Below are positions 62,790-64,000 of a stretch of DNA of 64,000 bases, piece by piece (the first letter of the stretch is position 1; every line of letters starts with the position of its first letter). The notes below the pieces were generated by a model. That model saw only the letters and a program-made list of their open reading frames with translations, had not been told where the DNA came from and searched no databases. The stretch is from assembly GCA_012103315.1 (NCBI GenBank), contig WLWZ01000007.1, positions 160,755 to 224,754 of the forward strand, in the 5' to 3' direction. Origin of the DNA: Alphaproteobacteria bacterium. GTDB lineage: Bacteria > Pseudomonadota > Alphaproteobacteria > MPNO01 > UBA2964. The position numbers and the translations under genes were made by a program.

Positions 62790-63863
62790 ATGAATTATAA
62801 ACAATACCTGGTAGTAATACCTGGTATTGTTTTAGCATTTGTACTTTATACGCTCTCTCAAGGTTTCAATAACATTATTGGTATCGAACTTTTGGGTTAT
62901 GATAAAAGCCCAATATCTACAGCAATGATTGCTATTTTATTTGGAATGTTATTTGGAAATATATTTCAAATGAGAGAAAATTTTATCAAAGGATTGGATT
63001 TTACTCAAAAATATATTTTAAAACTTGGAATTATTTGTCTTGGAATTCAATTAAAACCTTTTGAATTTTTAGAGTTTGGGGCAATAGCTATACCTCTTAT
63101 TATAATATGTATTATTAGTGTCCTGATTGTAATTAAACTTTTAGTAAAAAAACTTAAAATTCCTACAAGAATGGCTTATTTAATTTCAATTGGTAGCACT
63201 GTATGTGGAACAACAGCCATTATGGCAACAGCACCAGTCATTGGTGCAAAAAAAAATGAAGTATCTTATGCCATAGCTAACATTACATTGTTTGGAATAT
63301 TATCAATGCTTATTTATCCATATTTTGCTAATTTTTATTTTGATGCTGACCCTACTTTTGTTGGTTTATTTTTAGGAACCTCAATTCACGAAACCTCTCA
63401 GGTTGCTGCAGCAGGTCTTATTTATGACCAACAGTTCAATAGTCCTGAAACATTAAATATAGCAACTGTTACTAAATTAATTAGGAATACTTTTCTTGTT
63501 ATAATGATCCCTCTTTTTGCATATCTTTATAATAGAGGACAAACAAAGGCGCAAAACTATTCAATAATAGCTATTTTTCCTTATTTTGTTTTAGGATTTG
63601 TTGGAATGATTATCTTGAGAAATGCAGGAGATCAAGTTTTCTTGAGCTCATATAATGAAACATGGGTTAGCATAGTTCAATACATTAAAGCCTCATCTAA
63701 AGTATTTCTTACAATGGCAATGGCAGCTATTGGTTTGTCGACAAACCTTAGAGACTTAAAAAATATGGGCTACAAACCCTTTGTTGTTGGATTTGTTGGA
63801 ATGGCGACAGTTGGTGTTGTAAGTATTATATCAATTGAAATTTATATCAATTTTCTTAGCTAA
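62790..63863 (+). CDS. YeiH/UPF0324-family putative sulfate exporter (membrane protein)
   Basis: A 357-aa protein with about ten membrane helices. AILFGMLFGNIFQMRENFIK, then ILKLGIICLGIQLKPFEFLE, SIGSTVCGTTAIMATAPVIG and GLFLGTSIHETSQVAAAG are family marks (PF03601, Cons_hypoth698). AMAAIGLSTNLRDLKNMGYK closes the protein. The family is annotated as a possible sulfate/sulfur-anion exporter, but substrates are little known. The base composition is very AT-rich, as in SAR11 genomes. The start follows a weak leader 16 bp after the UxaA-like stop. Confidence 0.85.
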   Translation: MNYKQYLVVIPGIVLAFVLYTLSQGFNNIIGIELLGYDKSPISTAMIAILFGMLFGNIFQMRENFIKGLDFTQKYILKLGIICLGIQLKPFEFLEFGAIAIPLIIICIISVLIVIKLLVKKLKIPTRMAYLISIGSTVCGTTAIMATAPVIGAKKNEVSYAIANITLFGILSMLIYPYFANFYFDADPTFVGLFLGTSIHETSQVAAAGLIYDQQFNSPETLNIATVTKLIRNTFLVIMIPLFAYLYNRGQTKAQNYSIIAIFPYFVLGFVGMIILRNAGDQVFLSSYNETWVSIVQYIKASSKVFLTMAMAAIGLSTNLRDLKNMGYKPFVVGFVGMATVGVVSIISIEIYINFLS

Positions 63864-64000
63864 GATTTCATTAACATTTTTTTCTTAAAATTTGAAAAAA
63901 ACCTTCTAATAAAAGCTGCACCTACACCTAAAAGAATAGCAAACATAATTGAAAATAACCCATAAAAGAATGGCATATCATTTGAAAATTCTTTAATAAA
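63860..64000 (-). CDS. C-terminal end of a small membrane protein (runs off the window)
   Basis: A minus-strand frame enters from the right edge and ends with TAG at 63860-63862. The visible 46 residues include one membrane segment, FFYGLFSIMFAILLGVGAAF, followed by a basic tail (IRRFFSNFKKKMLMKS). It overlaps the YeiH stop by 4 bp in convergent orientation. It has the same AT-rich composition. The identity is unknown. Confidence 0.6.
   Translation of the reverse strand, partial: FIKEFSNDMPFFYGLFSIMFAILLGVGAAFIRRFFSNFKKKMLMKS

Overview
The first 62.5 kb read as one bacterial chromosome segment, most likely from an alphaproteobacterium. The evidence is the aerobic-type cobaltochelatase pair cobT-cobS at the left edge and, at 47.1-53.2 kb, the run murA - DUF2948 - hisG (short form) - hisD - maf - rng - yacG - tRNA-Phe, an order familiar from Rhodospirillales-like genomes. 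A PEP-CTERM protein and a Wzx/Wzy/Wzc-type exopolysaccharide (EPS) system suggest a free-living, surface-coating, probably aquatic bacterium. The genus cannot be fixed from the sequence alone.

Layout. 0-4.2 kb: cobT (partial), cobS, a TauE/SafE permease whose leader is an 11-copy GGTTA repeat, an N-formylglutamate amidohydrolase gene broken by one stop codon, and a secreted nuclease. 4.2-11.3 kb: EPS export and polymerisation (O-antigen ligase/polymerase, TPR-like protein, Wzc tyrosine autokinase, Wza, outer-membrane beta-barrel, and a secreted protein with 37 consecutive Asn encoded by a hexamer repeat). 11.9-15.9 kb: a four-gene operon of class III aminotransferase, small unknown protein, GMC oxidoreductase and formyltransferase. 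15.9-25.0 kb: a tightly packed minus-strand operon with NeuB-like and NeuA-like enzymes, a second class III aminotransferase, VOC protein, methyltransferase, TIM-barrel isomerase, two SDRs, a GT2 and an FAD oxidoreductase; this looks like a route to an unusual CMP-activated nonulosonate-like sugar. 25-44 kb: glycan assembly (GT-C, Wzy, several glycosyltransferases, Wzx, WbaP priming enzyme, GT26) with GDP-mannose 3,5-epimerase, Gmd and Fcl to supply GDP-L-galactose and GDP-L-fucose, a frameshifted PEP-CTERM gene and a sulfatase-like gene with an in-frame stop. 44-47 kb: galE, ABM monooxygenase and two SDRs. 47-53 kb: the housekeeping cluster. 53-62.4 kb: methyltransferase, tRNA-Thr, 2OG-Fe(II) oxygenase, HpaB-family monooxygenase, acidic coiled-coil protein, Nudix, MFS, amidase and transglutaminase-like protein.

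At about 62,505 the base composition changes abruptly: a 60-base line before it (61,561) is 57% GC, one after it (63,001) is 20%. A minus-strand gene arriving from the left and a plus-strand altronate-dehydratase-like gene on the right are both cut at this same point. The final 1.5 kb (UxaA C-terminus, YeiH-family transporter, partial membrane protein) looks like a SAR11-type genome. It is most simply a chimeric assembly join, less likely a recent transfer.

How the parts work together (inference): WbaP primes undecaprenyl phosphate, the glycosyltransferases build a repeat unit using GDP-L-fucose, GDP-L-galactose, UDP-galactose and a CMP-activated acidic sugar, Wzx flips it, Wzy-type proteins polymerise it, and Wzc/Wza/beta-barrel export it. 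The four-gene aminotransferase/GMC/formyltransferase operon could make an N-formylated building block or a separate small molecule.
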